NCBI GenBank assembly: GCA_002448445.1
Contig: DJYC01000011.1
Location: 65,410-103,678 of the forward strand
Direction: 5' to 3'
Source of the DNA: Treponema sp. UBA6988
Lineage (GTDB): Bacteria; Spirochaetota; Spirochaetia; Treponematales; Treponemataceae
DNA length: 38,269 nt
Shown here piece after piece: positions 14,482 through 23,867 of this stretch; the first letter of the stretch is position 1, and each line of letters begins with the position of its first letter. The translations under genes and the position numbers were made by a program. Below the pieces are notes generated by a model, which was not told the DNA's origin, ran no database searches, and saw only the letters and a list, made by a program, of their open reading frames with translations.

Positions 14482-14505
14482 AATACTTCAAAACAAAGTA
14501 AAATA

Positions 14506-14534
14506 ATTATATTAAAATTAAGCAATAATGTCAA
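14506..14534 (-). promoter_or_regulatory. Consensus sigma-70 promoter of tRNA-Leu
   Basis: On the - strand TTGACA (14529-14534) and TATAAT (14506-14511) are separated by exactly 17 bases, a perfect consensus promoter, with the tRNA 5' end 24 bases downstream of the -10. Confidence 0.85.
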
Positions 14535-14539
14535 CCGTT

Positions 14540-14935
14540 CTATTGACATCTGTAAACAACAAGGGCAAGTATTCCTATAAGGACTATTACGCTAACAATA
14601 AAAAGCCAGGCAGGAACATCATCCCCAAGAATCTTTCCTGGTGCAAACGAATGGCTGGACCTACTTTTTACCTTAGACTTACTCTTTTTACTGCGTGCCC
14701 CCCGGCTACTTTTTTCTCCACCACCGGAAGTTCCGTTTATGTCATCCTCTGTCATCGCATAGTGGCAAACCGGGCATCCATATTTAAAATCATGAACCGT
14801 CCCCATGTGGCCACATGCCGGACAGCGGACGGAAGAGAAAAACTTGCCGCACCTGGGGCAGCAGCGGGCATTTGCCGCCACCTCAGATCCGCAGTTTTCG
14901 CAAAAATATTTAGCCTTGGTTGATGATTTAGCCAT
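14540..14935 (-). CDS. Small zinc-ribbon protein with C-terminal membrane anchor
   Basis: This 131-residue protein has four CxxC pairs in its first 58 residues (CENC, CPRC, CPAC, CPVC), giving two zinc ribbons. A Ser/Lys/Arg-rich linker follows, then a C-terminal hydrophobic helix (WLFIVSVIVLIGILALVVY). This is a tail-anchored layout with the zinc domains probably cytoplasmic. Function unknown; zinc ribbons of this type often mediate protein or nucleic-acid contacts. It lies 17 bases after the stop of the secreted-protein gene, with no strong ribosome-binding site, so translation may depend on the upstream gene. The tRNA-Leu promoter begins just past its stop. Confidence 0.8.
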   Translation of the reverse strand: MAKSSTKAKYFCENCGSEVAANARCCPRCGKFFSSVRCPACGHMGTVHDFKYGCPVCHYAMTEDDINGTSGGGEKSSRGARSKKSKSKVKSRSSHSFAPGKILGDDVPAWLFIVSVIVLIGILALVVYRCQ

Positions 14936-14952
14936 CTATTGTGCCATCAATA

Positions 14953-15936
14953 TTATTGCTTTTCAAGAATCGTTACGTTGTACTTATAAATCTGCCAAAT
15001 ACCGTCCCTCTGGCGCACGTAATAAGTGTAGAGCTTCTTTTCCTGATACTTATCGTATTCAAACCACTCTTCAACTTTTACGGTACCTTCGTTGGGGTCG
15101 TAATTTGTGCTCTTAATTTCAAATTTTACTGGCTTTGTAACAATGTCTTTGCAAATGCGGCTCTGCATAAGCTCGGCCTTGAATTCATTGAGCATATCGT
15201 TTCTTTCAGCCGCGCTTGAATTGTTGTAGCGGCGGTTAAGGCTCTGGTTATCCTTAAGCAATTCCTCCAAATCCATATAGAGGAAGAACTGGTCCCAAAG
15301 TTCATTCTGGCGGGCAATAATCGTCTGCTCAACAACCTTGTCCGGGCCAATTTCCTGGCGTTCAAGAAGTGCTCCAGTATTTTCCTTTACAGGAATCATG
15401 GAAGAAGATGCGGCAGTCGGGGAGGGCTTAACTTCAAGAGTAAGCCTGTTTGAATGAATTGACTGCTCACCGTTGCGGTAAAGTTCCGGATAGAAATTCA
15501 GTTCAACATAGTAAATTGAAGGCTCCGTAATGTTAAGGTATTCCTTAAGGTTTTCAACAAAAGAATACTCTTCCTGGGGCTCAAGCGAAATTTCCCTATA
15601 ATAGACTGTCTTGTTCGTGGTGCGTTTTTCCCTGAGCAAATCAGTCTGTCCAAGCTGTGTGTTCTTTATGTTAAAGGCACGGAAATCCACGCTGAACATG
15701 CGGTCTTCCGCAAGCTTAAAGCGCTGGGTCTTGGAACTTTTGTTCATAAGGGTGATATGCACTTTTACAGGGTTGCCCTCTGCATCACCCGGATGATACA
15801 TAGTCCTTTCGGAAAATTTAATGGAGACTTCTACATTTTTTAGGTCATTTTCCCCTTCTGCAGAATAATTTTGTGCCGTCAAAGTCTGGGCAAAAATCAT
15901 AAAAAAAGCTATAATTGCTAACAGTGTACGTTTCAC
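14953..15936 (-). CDS. Secreted protein of unknown function
   Basis: This 327-residue protein has a clear signal peptide (KRTLLAIIAFFMIFAQTLTAQ). The N-terminal half (about 30-170) looks like a beta-sandwich resembling protease-inhibitor (BsuPI-like) or Ig-like folds, with VSIKFSERTMYHPGDAEGNP and VKVHITLMNKSSKTQRF. The C-terminal part, helical and then beta (about 200-327), resembles a small periplasmic sensor or NTF2-like domain (TVKVEEWFEYDKYQEKKLYT). These fold comparisons are impressions, not assignments. The start is GTG with a run of six G upstream. It is divergent from mfd across 47 bases and heads a two-gene unit with the zinc-ribbon gene. Confidence 0.72.
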   Translation of the reverse strand: MKRTLLAIIAFFMIFAQTLTAQNYSAEGENDLKNVEVSIKFSERTMYHPGDAEGNPVKVHITLMNKSSKTQRFKLAEDRMFSVDFRAFNIKNTQLGQTDLLREKRTTNKTVYYREISLEPQEEYSFVENLKEYLNITEPSIYYVELNFYPELYRNGEQSIHSNRLTLEVKPSPTAASSSMIPVKENTGALLERQEIGPDKVVEQTIIARQNELWDQFFLYMDLEELLKDNQSLNRRYNNSSAAERNDMLNEFKAELMQSRICKDIVTKPVKFEIKSTNYDPNEGTVKVEEWFEYDKYQEKKLYTYYVRQRDGIWQIYKYNVTILEKQ

Positions 15937-15983
15937 TACTAACCCCCCAAGGTTAAACCTATTTTTTATATTATCGGAATATT

Positions 15984-18900
15984 ATGGAAAATTCATTATC
16001 TGCAAATACAGTTTCTGAAAATCTTATGCCTCTTTTGGCTTCTTGGAAAGCTCTTTCACAAGCAGTAAACACACTTGCCGACTCGGATGTTACATTTCCG
16101 GCAGACATAACAGGCTGCAAAGGCTCCCTAAATTCATTCTTCATCTCCCGCTACATGGAGCGCCGCCGGGTAGACAGGATTCACGAGGAGCAGTTTGAAG
16201 GAAAATTTTCTTCCACCCAGGAAGACTTTGTGATTGTCGTTCCCACAAAAAAAGAAGCTGATGAATGCGAGACAGACCTGGAAACGCTACTTGGCGACAA
16301 GGCAGAACTCCTTCAGCTTCCGGGCTGGGAAATGCTACCTTACCGACCTGCGACAAAAGGTTCGGCTGTATTCGGAATAAGGGCAGGAACTCTTGCAAAA
16401 CTTGCTACCGGCAACAAAAAAAATCAAAAGCCAAGAATCTTCATAATAACGCAAAGGGCATTTTTTACCCCCCTGCCACCGCCATCATATTTTAGGGAAC
16501 TTGTATTCACACTAAGAAAAGGCCAGGAAATTGAACCTGGAAAGCTAAGCCAAAAGCTTTCGGATGCGGGCTACATAAGGGTTCCCCGTGTTACCTCAAG
16601 GGGAGAATTTGCCCTCCGCGGAGAAGTAATGGACATCTTTATGCCGGGAGAAGAGAGCGGCCACCGCCTGGTATTTGACTTTGACACAATCGGCCAAATC
16701 AAGACTTTTGATACGGAAACCCAGTCATCAAAGACAAATATTGATTCACTCTTAATTTACCCAATGAAAGAAGTTGTCTGGACTGACCAACTTGCCTCCC
16801 GCCTTGAGCAGATACTTGAAAAGGCAGACAAAGAGGGCATTTCCAACGACTATGCAGCTTTTGACGCTCAAAGAAAGGGACTTGCCACAAACAAAACAGA
16901 ACAAAAGGAAGAGGGTAGCGAAGCTGCTTTATCTCCAGCCACAAGCTCTAGCGCAAACCATGCAGAAAAAGGCATTCACCTTGCATTTACAGAAGAATCC
17001 AGAAAAGAAAAGGAAAGGATCCTTACAGAACTTGCCGTTAACCGCCAGAGCGAGGGGGAAGAGCTTTTCTACGGCCTTTTGTGGGACAAAAAATACAGCG
17101 TACTTGACTACATCAAAAGCGACACAACAGTTTTCTACTACGACTTTGACAGAATACTTAACGCAGACAAGCTAATCCTGAACGAATACACGGTTTCCTA
17201 CAGGCAGGCAAGGCAGCAGCTACCGGTATTCCCGCCAGAGGCAATGCTTTTTGAATTTTCTTCTATATACATGCACCAAAAAAGCATCATGTTCCGCACG
17301 TTGGACACACTCGAAGAAAAGGGCAAGACGGAGCTAAGCGTAAACTGCGAAGTTTCCCAGAGCTTCTTTGGCAACATAAACTACTTTAAGGAACAATTGA
17401 CGAGCCTGCAGAACGAAGGCTGGCACATCTTTATCTTTGCAGACAACTCAAACCAGTCCCTTCGCATCAAGGAAGTCGTAAAAGACTACCTGGAAGTGCA
17501 AGACAGGTCCCTTTTCCCGGTACACGTAATCCCTGCCGCAATCACGGAAGGCTTCTCCGTCGCAGATGAAAAAATCCTTGTAATACAGCAGAACCAGATA
17601 TTCGGCAACAAAAGGACAGCCCCAAAATCACTGCGCAAGGGAAAATCCAAGCCAATCGACACATTCGTGGAACTCAATCCCGGAGACTATGTTGTCCACG
17701 TAAACTACGGAATAGGCCTTTTCAAGGGAATTGAGCGCGTAAAGGCTATGGGAACCGAGCGCGACTACATAAAGCTTGAATATGCAGGGGAAGAATTTGC
17801 CTTCGTTCCAATAGAGCAGGTGAACATGGTCCAGCGCTACATTGGAAGCGAAAACGAAAAGCCCCGTCTGGACATGATAGGTTCCAAAAGCTGGAGCGCA
17901 AGAAAGGCAAAAGTCCAGCAAAAGGTAGAGGAAATTGCCCACAAGCTAATAGACCTTTATTCAAAGCGAACGGCTTCAAGAGGCTATCCCTTCCCAAAAG
18001 ACGGCGAGTGGCAGTCGGCATTTGAGGCGGCATTCCCCTACGAAGACACCCCTGACCAGTTTGCCGCAACCCAGGATATAAAGGCAGACATGGAAAAAGC
18101 AGTTCCAATGGACCGTCTTGTCTGCGGAGACGTCGGCTACGGAAAGACAGAAATAGCAATGAGGGCCGCTTTCAAGGCGGTTATGGGAGGCAAGCAGGTG
18201 GCATTCCTTGCCCCAACAACAATCCTTGCAGAACAACACTACGAAAACTGCAAGGAACGCTTCAAGAACTTCCCTGTGCAAATCGCCCAGCTTTCGCGCT
18301 TTGTCCCCCCGGCAGAGCAAAAGAAAACCCTTCAAAAGCTAAGGGAAGGGCAGGTAGACATTCTAATCGGCACCCACAAAATCCTGCAGAAAGATGTAGT
18401 CTTCAAAGACCTTGGACTTATGATAATAGACGAGGAACAGAGATTCGGCGTAAAAGACAAGGAAAAGCTAAAGGTAATAAAAACAAACATAGACTGCCTT
18501 GCCCTAAGCGCAACACCAATTCCGCGCACCCTGCACATGAGCCTCCTAAAAATAAGGGACATGTCCCTTTTAACAACACCGCCACAGAACAGGCAGAGCA
18601 TAGAAACCGCAATCGAGCCATTCTCGGACGAAAAGGTTGCCCTTGCAATAAGACGCGAAACGGAGCGGGGCGGACAGGTCTTCTACCTCCACAACCGGGT
18701 GGAATCCCTAGAAGAAACAAGAATCCGGCTGGAACACATAGTTCCAGAGATGATGATAGAAGTTGCCCACGGCCAGATGACCAGCGAAGAGCTTGACGAC
18801 AAATTCCGCCGCTTTAAGATGGGTGCCTTCCATATCCTGGTAGCCACAACAATAATAGAAAACGGCATAGACATTCCCAACGTAAACACAATCATCATAG

Positions 18901-19667
18901 ACCGGGCAGACATGTACGGAGTAAGCCAGCTTTACCAGCTAAGGGGAAGGGTTGGCCGAAGCGACAGAAAGGCCTATGCCTACCTTTTTTACCCGGAAAA
19001 CAAGGCGCTAAGCGAAGTTGCAATGAAAAGGCTTCAGGTAATCTCAGACTTTACGGAACTTGGCTCAGGATTCAAAATCGCCATGAAAGACATGGAAATT
19101 AGAGGTGCAGGGAACCTTTTGGGAAGGGATCAGAGCGGAGAAGTCTATGCGGTAGGCTTTGAAATGTACCTTACGCTTTTAAACAACGCCATAGAAAGGC
19201 TTTCCAACAGCGACTGGCACGCCCCACAGGAAGTCCTGCTCGAACTTGAATATTCAGGCTTCATCCCGGACAGCTACATCACGGAAGCCCAGACAAAAAT
19301 GGAAATGTACAAGCGCATAGCATCCGTCGGCTCGGACGAAGAGCTCAACACCGTCATGGCAGAACTTTTTGACCGCTTTGGCCCCTTGCCGGACGAAGTG
19401 AACAGCCTGCTTTGCCTTGCAAAAATCCGCATACTCTGCAACAAGCTTTCCATAACCTCCCTAAAGGAAAAGAAGGGCCTTGCCACAATCGAATTCGGCG
19501 AAGTTGCAAAAATCAGCATAGACAAGCTCTTAAAGCTCATAAAGGCAAACTCCAGCCGCATAAAACTCGACCCCCAAAAGCCCAACCGCCTGCTGCTCCA
19601 GACCGGAGCAATAGACCTAAAAAGCAAAAGCGAATTCATCAAGGAAAAACTGGAGCAACTGTATTAG
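15984..19667 (+). CDS. mfd: Transcription-repair coupling factor
   Basis: This 1227-residue ATP-dependent DNA translocase removes RNA polymerase stalled at DNA damage and recruits UvrA. Domains in order: UvrB-like N-terminal region (about 1-320) including RVTSRGEFALRGEVMDIF; linker; CarD-like RNA-polymerase-interacting domain (about 560-630, PGDYVVHVNYGIGLFKGIE); helicase domain with Walker A GDVGYGKTE near 714, DEEQ near 815 and the translocation motif region; C-terminal domain to 1227. An extra low-complexity segment (about 310-335, rich in Ser, Ala, Glu) lies between the UvrB-like and later domains. Length is slightly above the usual 1150. The ATG has only a weak GGA upstream. No clear promoter or terminator was found. 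Confidence 0.97.
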   Translation: MENSLSANTVSENLMPLLASWKALSQAVNTLADSDVTFPADITGCKGSLNSFFISRYMERRRVDRIHEEQFEGKFSSTQEDFVIVVPTKKEADECETDLETLLGDKAELLQLPGWEMLPYRPATKGSAVFGIRAGTLAKLATGNKKNQKPRIFIITQRAFFTPLPPPSYFRELVFTLRKGQEIEPGKLSQKLSDAGYIRVPRVTSRGEFALRGEVMDIFMPGEESGHRLVFDFDTIGQIKTFDTETQSSKTNIDSLLIYPMKEVVWTDQLASRLEQILEKADKEGISNDYAAFDAQRKGLATNKTEQKEEGSEAALSPATSSSANHAEKGIHLAFTEESRKEKERILTELAVNRQSEGEELFYGLLWDKKYSVLDYIKSDTTVFYYDFDRILNADKLILNEYTVSYRQARQQLPVFPPEAMLFEFSSIYMHQKSIMFRTLDTLEEKGKTELSVNCEVSQSFFGNINYFKEQLTSLQNEGWHIFIFADNSNQSLRIKEVVKDYLEVQDRSLFPVHVIPAAITEGFSVADEKILVIQQNQIFGNKRTAPKSLRKGKSKPIDTFVELNPGDYVVHVNYGIGLFKGIERVKAMGTERDYIKLEYAGEEFAFVPIEQVNMVQRYIGSENEKPRLDMIGSKSWSARKAKVQQKVEEIAHKLIDLYSKRTASRGYPFPKDGEWQSAFEAAFPYEDTPDQFAATQDIKADMEKAVPMDRLVCGDVGYGKTEIAMRAAFKAVMGGKQVAFLAPTTILAEQHYENCKERFKNFPVQIAQLSRFVPPAEQKKTLQKLREGQVDILIGTHKILQKDVVFKDLGLMIIDEEQRFGVKDKEKLKVIKTNIDCLALSATPIPRTLHMSLLKIRDMSLLTTPPQNRQSIETAIEPFSDEKVALAIRRETERGGQVFYLHNRVESLEETRIRLEHIVPEMMIEVAHGQMTSEELDDKFRRFKMGAFHILVATTIIENGIDIPNVNTIIIDRADMYGVSQLYQLRGRVGRSDRKAYAYLFYPENKALSEVAMKRLQVISDFTELGSGFKIAMKDMEIRGAGNLLGRDQSGEVYAVGFEMYLTLLNNAIERLSNSDWHAPQEVLLELEYSGFIPDSYITEAQTKMEMYKRIASVGSDEELNTVMAELFDRFGPLPDEVNSLLCLAKIRILCNKLSITSLKEKKGLATIEFGEVAKISIDKLLKLIKANSSRIKLDPQKPNRLLLQTGAIDLKSKSEFIKEKLEQLY

Positions 19668-19859
19668 TCCTGTAAATACATTCCCAAATCTCATAAAAAC
19701 AGTATACGGGGTAACTTTTGATATTGGCAAGAAAAAACAGCAAAAGCTATAAACATTGTAAAGATGTATGATTTTGCAGACAGTATTTTAAATCATACTC
19801 TTTTGGACGGTAACCTTTAACGCTCTACCATATAGTTTCTTGGCTAAAACCGGCTGCTA

Positions 19860-19982
19860 GTGCCAAATCGTCACCCGCTTTCCAGGGCTACGCGCCTCAC
19901 GCGCTCCGGCCCGCCATACGGCGGTCTTGCCTTGCGGCAACCCTTACAATCGGGCGTAGGACTATCCGACCTCCGGCTCCAA
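19860..19982. repeat. Dispersed intergenic repeat element
   Basis: The 450-base gap between mfd and the next gene (19668-20119) has no coding signals. It is AT-rich except for this block, which begins with GCTTTCCAGGG (as at 4292), contains the hairpin GCCGTATGGCGG-type inverted words and TTGCCTTGCGGCAA, and ends in CAATCGGG followed by TAGG (as at about 4355-4367). I take both as copies of one repeat family. At 20081-20106 there is also a hairpin (GGCATGGC/GCCATACC) without a T-run, downstream of the lipoprotein gene on the - strand. Confidence 0.6.
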
Positions 19983-20119
19983 TAAGAAAAAGACTTGTAA
20001 AAGAACGGCATATATAACATCATATAATGTGTATTCTGTCTACTAAATCTTATACCACTTATGCCCTGCTCGTTAATCCAGGCATGGCACCGCTACCCGC
20101 CATACCAAGCCCAAGCTTT

Positions 20120-21097
20120 TCATTCAGCATAAAAATCAAATTTGGTTATTGCAAAGCCGCTTGAGCCGCTGCCTTCACGGCTTGGAAACCTCTGCATATC
20201 AAAGCTCATCTTGTACTTTTTCTTCTTGTCCGTAATTATGTTCCAGACATTCACGTGAACTTTTTCGCCCAAAACGGCATTGCCATTTATCCTTTCATCA
20301 GAATACCAGTCCACCTTTATGTCATAGTTTCCGTCGTAATATTCCTTGCCGGATGCCGTAAATGCCTTACCATTCAAAGGCTCGCCCTCAAACTTCTCCA
20401 TGCCTTGCCTTATGGCTTCCAAGGCCGCAGCATCAAAATCCCTGGAAAAAAGCTCCCTAAGAGAAGAAAAATCACCTGCTCCGTAGGCCTCCACAAGCCT
20501 TCCTGACATGTCGCGGGCATCATCATAGTAACTATTCCATTCATAGCCAACGGAAAACCTGAGGCTATGCTCAGCATCGTTTCCGTTCACTTTAAGCGTG
20601 ACAAGGCCAACCTTGCCCGGGTCAGCCTCATACACGTCCCTGTAGCAAACACTGATTCTGGAGCTATACTGCACTTTTGACGGAATGCAAATCCAGAAGG
20701 AACGCTCACGCTCCACACATTTTCCGCGCTCCATGGACATGCGTTCGCCACCAGAAGACAGTTCGTATTCCTCAAAGCCACTCTTATAATAGGAAAACAA
20801 TCTCTCAATCTGATCGTCAAGGTTTCTTATAGAAGAAATTGACTTGTCCGAAAACAAAGCCTTTAGGGCACCACGGTCTCCAGAATTCACGGCAGTGGCT
20901 ATTTTTTTCGCATATTCAGCATTCATTTTTTCTTCATCACTTGTAAGCTTGTCCAGCATACGGGTTCTTGCGTTAGTAAAAGTCTTGCCAAACAATAGCT
21001 TTCCTTTTGCAGTGACAGAATTTTCAGAACACGCGCTCATTGCCATAAAAAGCATGGGCAATACAATAATAAAAATAACCTTAATTTTTATTCTCAT
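20120..21097 (-). CDS. Putative lipoprotein of unknown function
   Basis: This protein of about 325 residues starts with a lipoprotein signal peptide (RIKIKVIFIIVLPMLFMAMSAC; lipobox MSAC, relaxed as in spirochaetes). It contains two similar halves: each has an acidic helical segment (ATAVNSGDRGALKALFSDKS near 65-85; VEAYGAGDFSSLRELFSRDF near 200-220) followed by beta-rich sequence, like tandem DUF4878/NTF2-like periplasmic domains. That resemblance is an impression. I chose the ATG at 21097, which gives a clean signal peptide and overlaps the radical-SAM gene by 17 bases; an upstream in-frame ATG at 21187 lies inside that gene. It is the last gene of the mre-rodA operon. Confidence 0.75.
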   Translation of the reverse strand: MRIKIKVIFIIVLPMLFMAMSACSENSVTAKGKLLFGKTFTNARTRMLDKLTSDEEKMNAEYAKKIATAVNSGDRGALKALFSDKSISSIRNLDDQIERLFSYYKSGFEEYELSSGGERMSMERGKCVERERSFWICIPSKVQYSSRISVCYRDVYEADPGKVGLVTLKVNGNDAEHSLRFSVGYEWNSYYDDARDMSGRLVEAYGAGDFSSLRELFSRDFDAAALEAIRQGMEKFEGEPLNGKAFTASGKEYYDGNYDIKVDWYSDERINGNAVLGEKVHVNVWNIITDKKKKYKMSFDMQRFPSREGSGSSGFAITKFDFYAE

Positions 21098-23867
21098 TAT
21101 TTTTTCTGTCCTTGGCTTCATCTTCCGCCTGGTGTTTTTTAAGCACGTCGGGATGTTCCTTGTAGAATTCCGCCCTGTGTTCATCAAGAGCCTGCTTTTT
21201 GACTATAAGCTCGGCATTCACCTTTGCAATCCTTGAATAAAGCTCCATAAAAGAAGTTATCTCATTTTCAGAGCCACCCAGGGTACCATCCTTTACAAAG
21301 TTCTTGCTGTCATTACGCCAGTTTTCCTCGTCCCTTGCAGTCCAGCCCTGAATAGCCCCCTTGGCAAGAGTATGGATTTTTTCCGCATCCGTAACCTCGT
21401 ACCACTTTTTTCCGGACCATTCTTCAATAGCCGCCCTGAACTTCTTGTCGCTCACAGGAAGCCTTACCGTAAAGGCATTCAGCTCATCAGACTTATTTAT
21501 AGAAGAAAATGACTCCCCACCAACAAAAGGTGCCGCCTGTTGGGAAGCAAGAAACTCATCGCGGCTGAAAGCATCCTTAAACTTATAGCGGTATTCGCCA
21601 CCCCACACTCCCTGGCTAAGAGCCTCTCTCTTTCGCATAGTCGTAACAGGAAAAACCATAACCTGGGTAAGCTTAAAAAACGGAGGCAGCACAGAGTTCA
21701 TCACTTCCATAACCTTCTCCTGGGGAATATCCTCGTACAAAAGGCAGGATGCAACTTCCTCGTAAGACGGAATTCCAAGCCCCATTGCTGAACAGAATTC
21801 AATACGCGGCAGAGGGTTAAAGCCAGAAGAATAGACAAAAGGCAGGCCGCTCCGCAAAATAGCCTTGTGGAAAATTTCGACCTGGGAAAGATAAGCGGTA
21901 AATTCCCCGCCAAAAGCCCTTGTAAAATAGAAGACAACCCTGTACAAAACAGGAATATTGCTCTCAGGATATACTTTAGGCCTCACGACTGTCTTATTTT
22001 GTAGACTACCTAAGAAAAATTCTTCCGAGTTTATTTCGTATACGTCTACTTTATTATTACAAACTCCGCAAGGATGGCTACAGGAATGTTGGCACCTTGC
22101 TGTAAGCACGTGTTCAAAAGACTTCTGCCATTCCCTTTTATAGAAATTCTTTGCAGGACCAAGGCTAACTCCGTCCCAAGGAAGCTCTTCTTCTGTGTCC
22201 CAGTTCCTAAAAATCCAGCCCTTCACGTCCCATCCGGCAGCTGCAAAAGCTTCATCCCACAATGGCATATTCTGCCTAAGATGCTCATCCCAAGCGTCAA
22301 GGCGCACTCCCTTTTTAAAGGCTGCAAGAATCAGAGGGCCTACCCGCTCGTCACCACGGCTTAAGAGTCCTTCAAGAATTGTAGCGTCAAAATTATGCCT
22401 TCCCATCTTGAATTTACCCCTAGGTAGCCGCTTAAAAATATAGTCAATCTTCTTTTCTGCTTTTTTGGGGTCTATCTGTCTTACCCACTGATAAGGAGTA
22501 TGGGGTTTTGGAATAAAAACACCAACGTTCACATTGCACTGAATTCTAGTACGGGACTGTATGTCAATCAAAAAATCTGCAATCGCCTTCTCTTCGCTAC
22601 CTTCAAGCCCCGCTTCGTATTCATCTCCCCCAGAACTGTCGGTAAAATAGTCGCCCAAAGGAAGCCCCACCATAAAGTAGAATTTTGCACTGCTCCAGCC
22701 CTTGGCCTTTGCTTCCCGGATAATTTCTTCAAGGTGGGTTGAATACACTTCTTTGTTAAGGCTAAGCTGCCACATTTCGTCGGGTGTTTCCACCGCAAAA
22801 GTAAGTCCGCTTCTTCTTACCGTGGAAATCTTTTCCAGGACCGGCAGGGACATGCTGTTTACTTTTAGCGACGGCAGCTGGAAAGACACGTTGTAGCCCT
22901 TGTAGCGCTCATTAAGAATGTCTAACAGACGGCCAATATCTGGAAAATCCGCAGAACTTAACGAATTAAGGCTAATTTCACGGTAACCGGCATCAAAAAC
23001 AAGACTGTCTATTTCGTCAATTATGTATTTTAAATTCTTTACCCTGGAAGGCCTGTAGTAAATTCCCGCATGGCAGAAGCGGCAGCCGTTTGGACAGCCC
23101 CTCATAATCTCCACCACCCCATGATCCTGGACAGGTTTTACCATTGGTAGCGGAAAAACGGAAGGCACAGCTTCCACCTTGCCAAAGTTTTCCTGTACCG
23201 CCCGCCTTGTAACCTTACCTTTTGAATGCAACTGGTCCCTTGTCCACATAAAGGGCTTGGATTTTATTAGCTCAAGCTTTTCACTTCTGGACGCACCATT
23301 TTTCTTAAGCAGGGCAAGTTCTTCTATCAGCTCAAAAAGACCAGCCTCCGCTTCACCAATCATAAATGCGTCAACAAAATCGCTCAGGGGAGCCGGATTT
23401 GTTACACCGCAGCCACCAGCAAGAACAATCGGGTCACAATCCCCCCTTTCGGAAGCCAAAAGCGGCACTTTTCCGTTTTCAAGCACTGCAAGAAGCTCGG
23501 TTGCTCCAAGCTCATATCCTATTGAAAAAGCCAGTACATCCGTAGAGCAAAGAGGCATTCCTGTTCCCAAGGTATAAAGGGGCGTATCTGTTTCCTTAAG
23601 AAGCTGCTCAAAGTCGGTGTCTGGTGCAAAGACAAGTTCAGCGCGAATATTTTCAGATTTATTCAATCCGTTGCAGATGATTTTTATTGCCATGTTGGAC
23701 ATGCCAATTTCGTACAAATCAGGGAATGCAACCGCAACGTTAAACAAGGAATCATTTTTTACGTGAGGCTTTATAAGGCTGCCGTACTCTCCCCCCAAGT
23801 AGCGGGAAGGAGACTGCACGGTATTCAGCTTTGAACCAAATTTCTCTAAGGCGTTTACTAAAATCAT
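21081..23867 (-). CDS. B12-binding-like radical SAM protein fused to DUF2344 (TIGR03960-type)
   Basis: This 928-residue protein has three parts: an N-terminal region like cobalamin-binding folds (about 20-180), a radical SAM core with the 4Fe-4S motif CxxxCxxC (MRGCPNGCRFCHAG, about residue 256), and a C-terminal DUF2344 domain (about 650-850, FYFTRAFGGEFTAYLSQVEIFHKAILRSG). A Cys-rich cluster, CQHSCSHPCGVC, sits before DUF2344 and may bind another metal. The reaction is unknown. The gene starts inside the rodA stop (ATGA) and has no ribosome-binding site of its own, so it is translationally coupled. As I recall, the same gene follows rodA or mre genes in many Clostridia, near rng and rplU. 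Confidence 0.88.
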   Translation of the reverse strand: MILVNALEKFGSKLNTVQSPSRYLGGEYGSLIKPHVKNDSLFNVAVAFPDLYEIGMSNMAIKIICNGLNKSENIRAELVFAPDTDFEQLLKETDTPLYTLGTGMPLCSTDVLAFSIGYELGATELLAVLENGKVPLLASERGDCDPIVLAGGCGVTNPAPLSDFVDAFMIGEAEAGLFELIEELALLKKNGASRSEKLELIKSKPFMWTRDQLHSKGKVTRRAVQENFGKVEAVPSVFPLPMVKPVQDHGVVEIMRGCPNGCRFCHAGIYYRPSRVKNLKYIIDEIDSLVFDAGYREISLNSLSSADFPDIGRLLDILNERYKGYNVSFQLPSLKVNSMSLPVLEKISTVRRSGLTFAVETPDEMWQLSLNKEVYSTHLEEIIREAKAKGWSSAKFYFMVGLPLGDYFTDSSGGDEYEAGLEGSEEKAIADFLIDIQSRTRIQCNVNVGVFIPKPHTPYQWVRQIDPKKAEKKIDYIFKRLPRGKFKMGRHNFDATILEGLLSRGDERVGPLILAAFKKGVRLDAWDEHLRQNMPLWDEAFAAAGWDVKGWIFRNWDTEEELPWDGVSLGPAKNFYKREWQKSFEHVLTARCQHSCSHPCGVCNNKVDVYEINSEEFFLGSLQNKTVVRPKVYPESNIPVLYRVVFYFTRAFGGEFTAYLSQVEIFHKAILRSGLPFVYSSGFNPLPRIEFCSAMGLGIPSYEEVASCLLYEDIPQEKVMEVMNSVLPPFFKLTQVMVFPVTTMRKREALSQGVWGGEYRYKFKDAFSRDEFLASQQAAPFVGGESFSSINKSDELNAFTVRLPVSDKKFRAAIEEWSGKKWYEVTDAEKIHTLAKGAIQGWTARDEENWRNDSKNFVKDGTLGGSENEITSFMELYSRIAKVNAELIVKKQALDEHRAEFYKEHPDVLKKHQAEDEAKDRKNNENKN

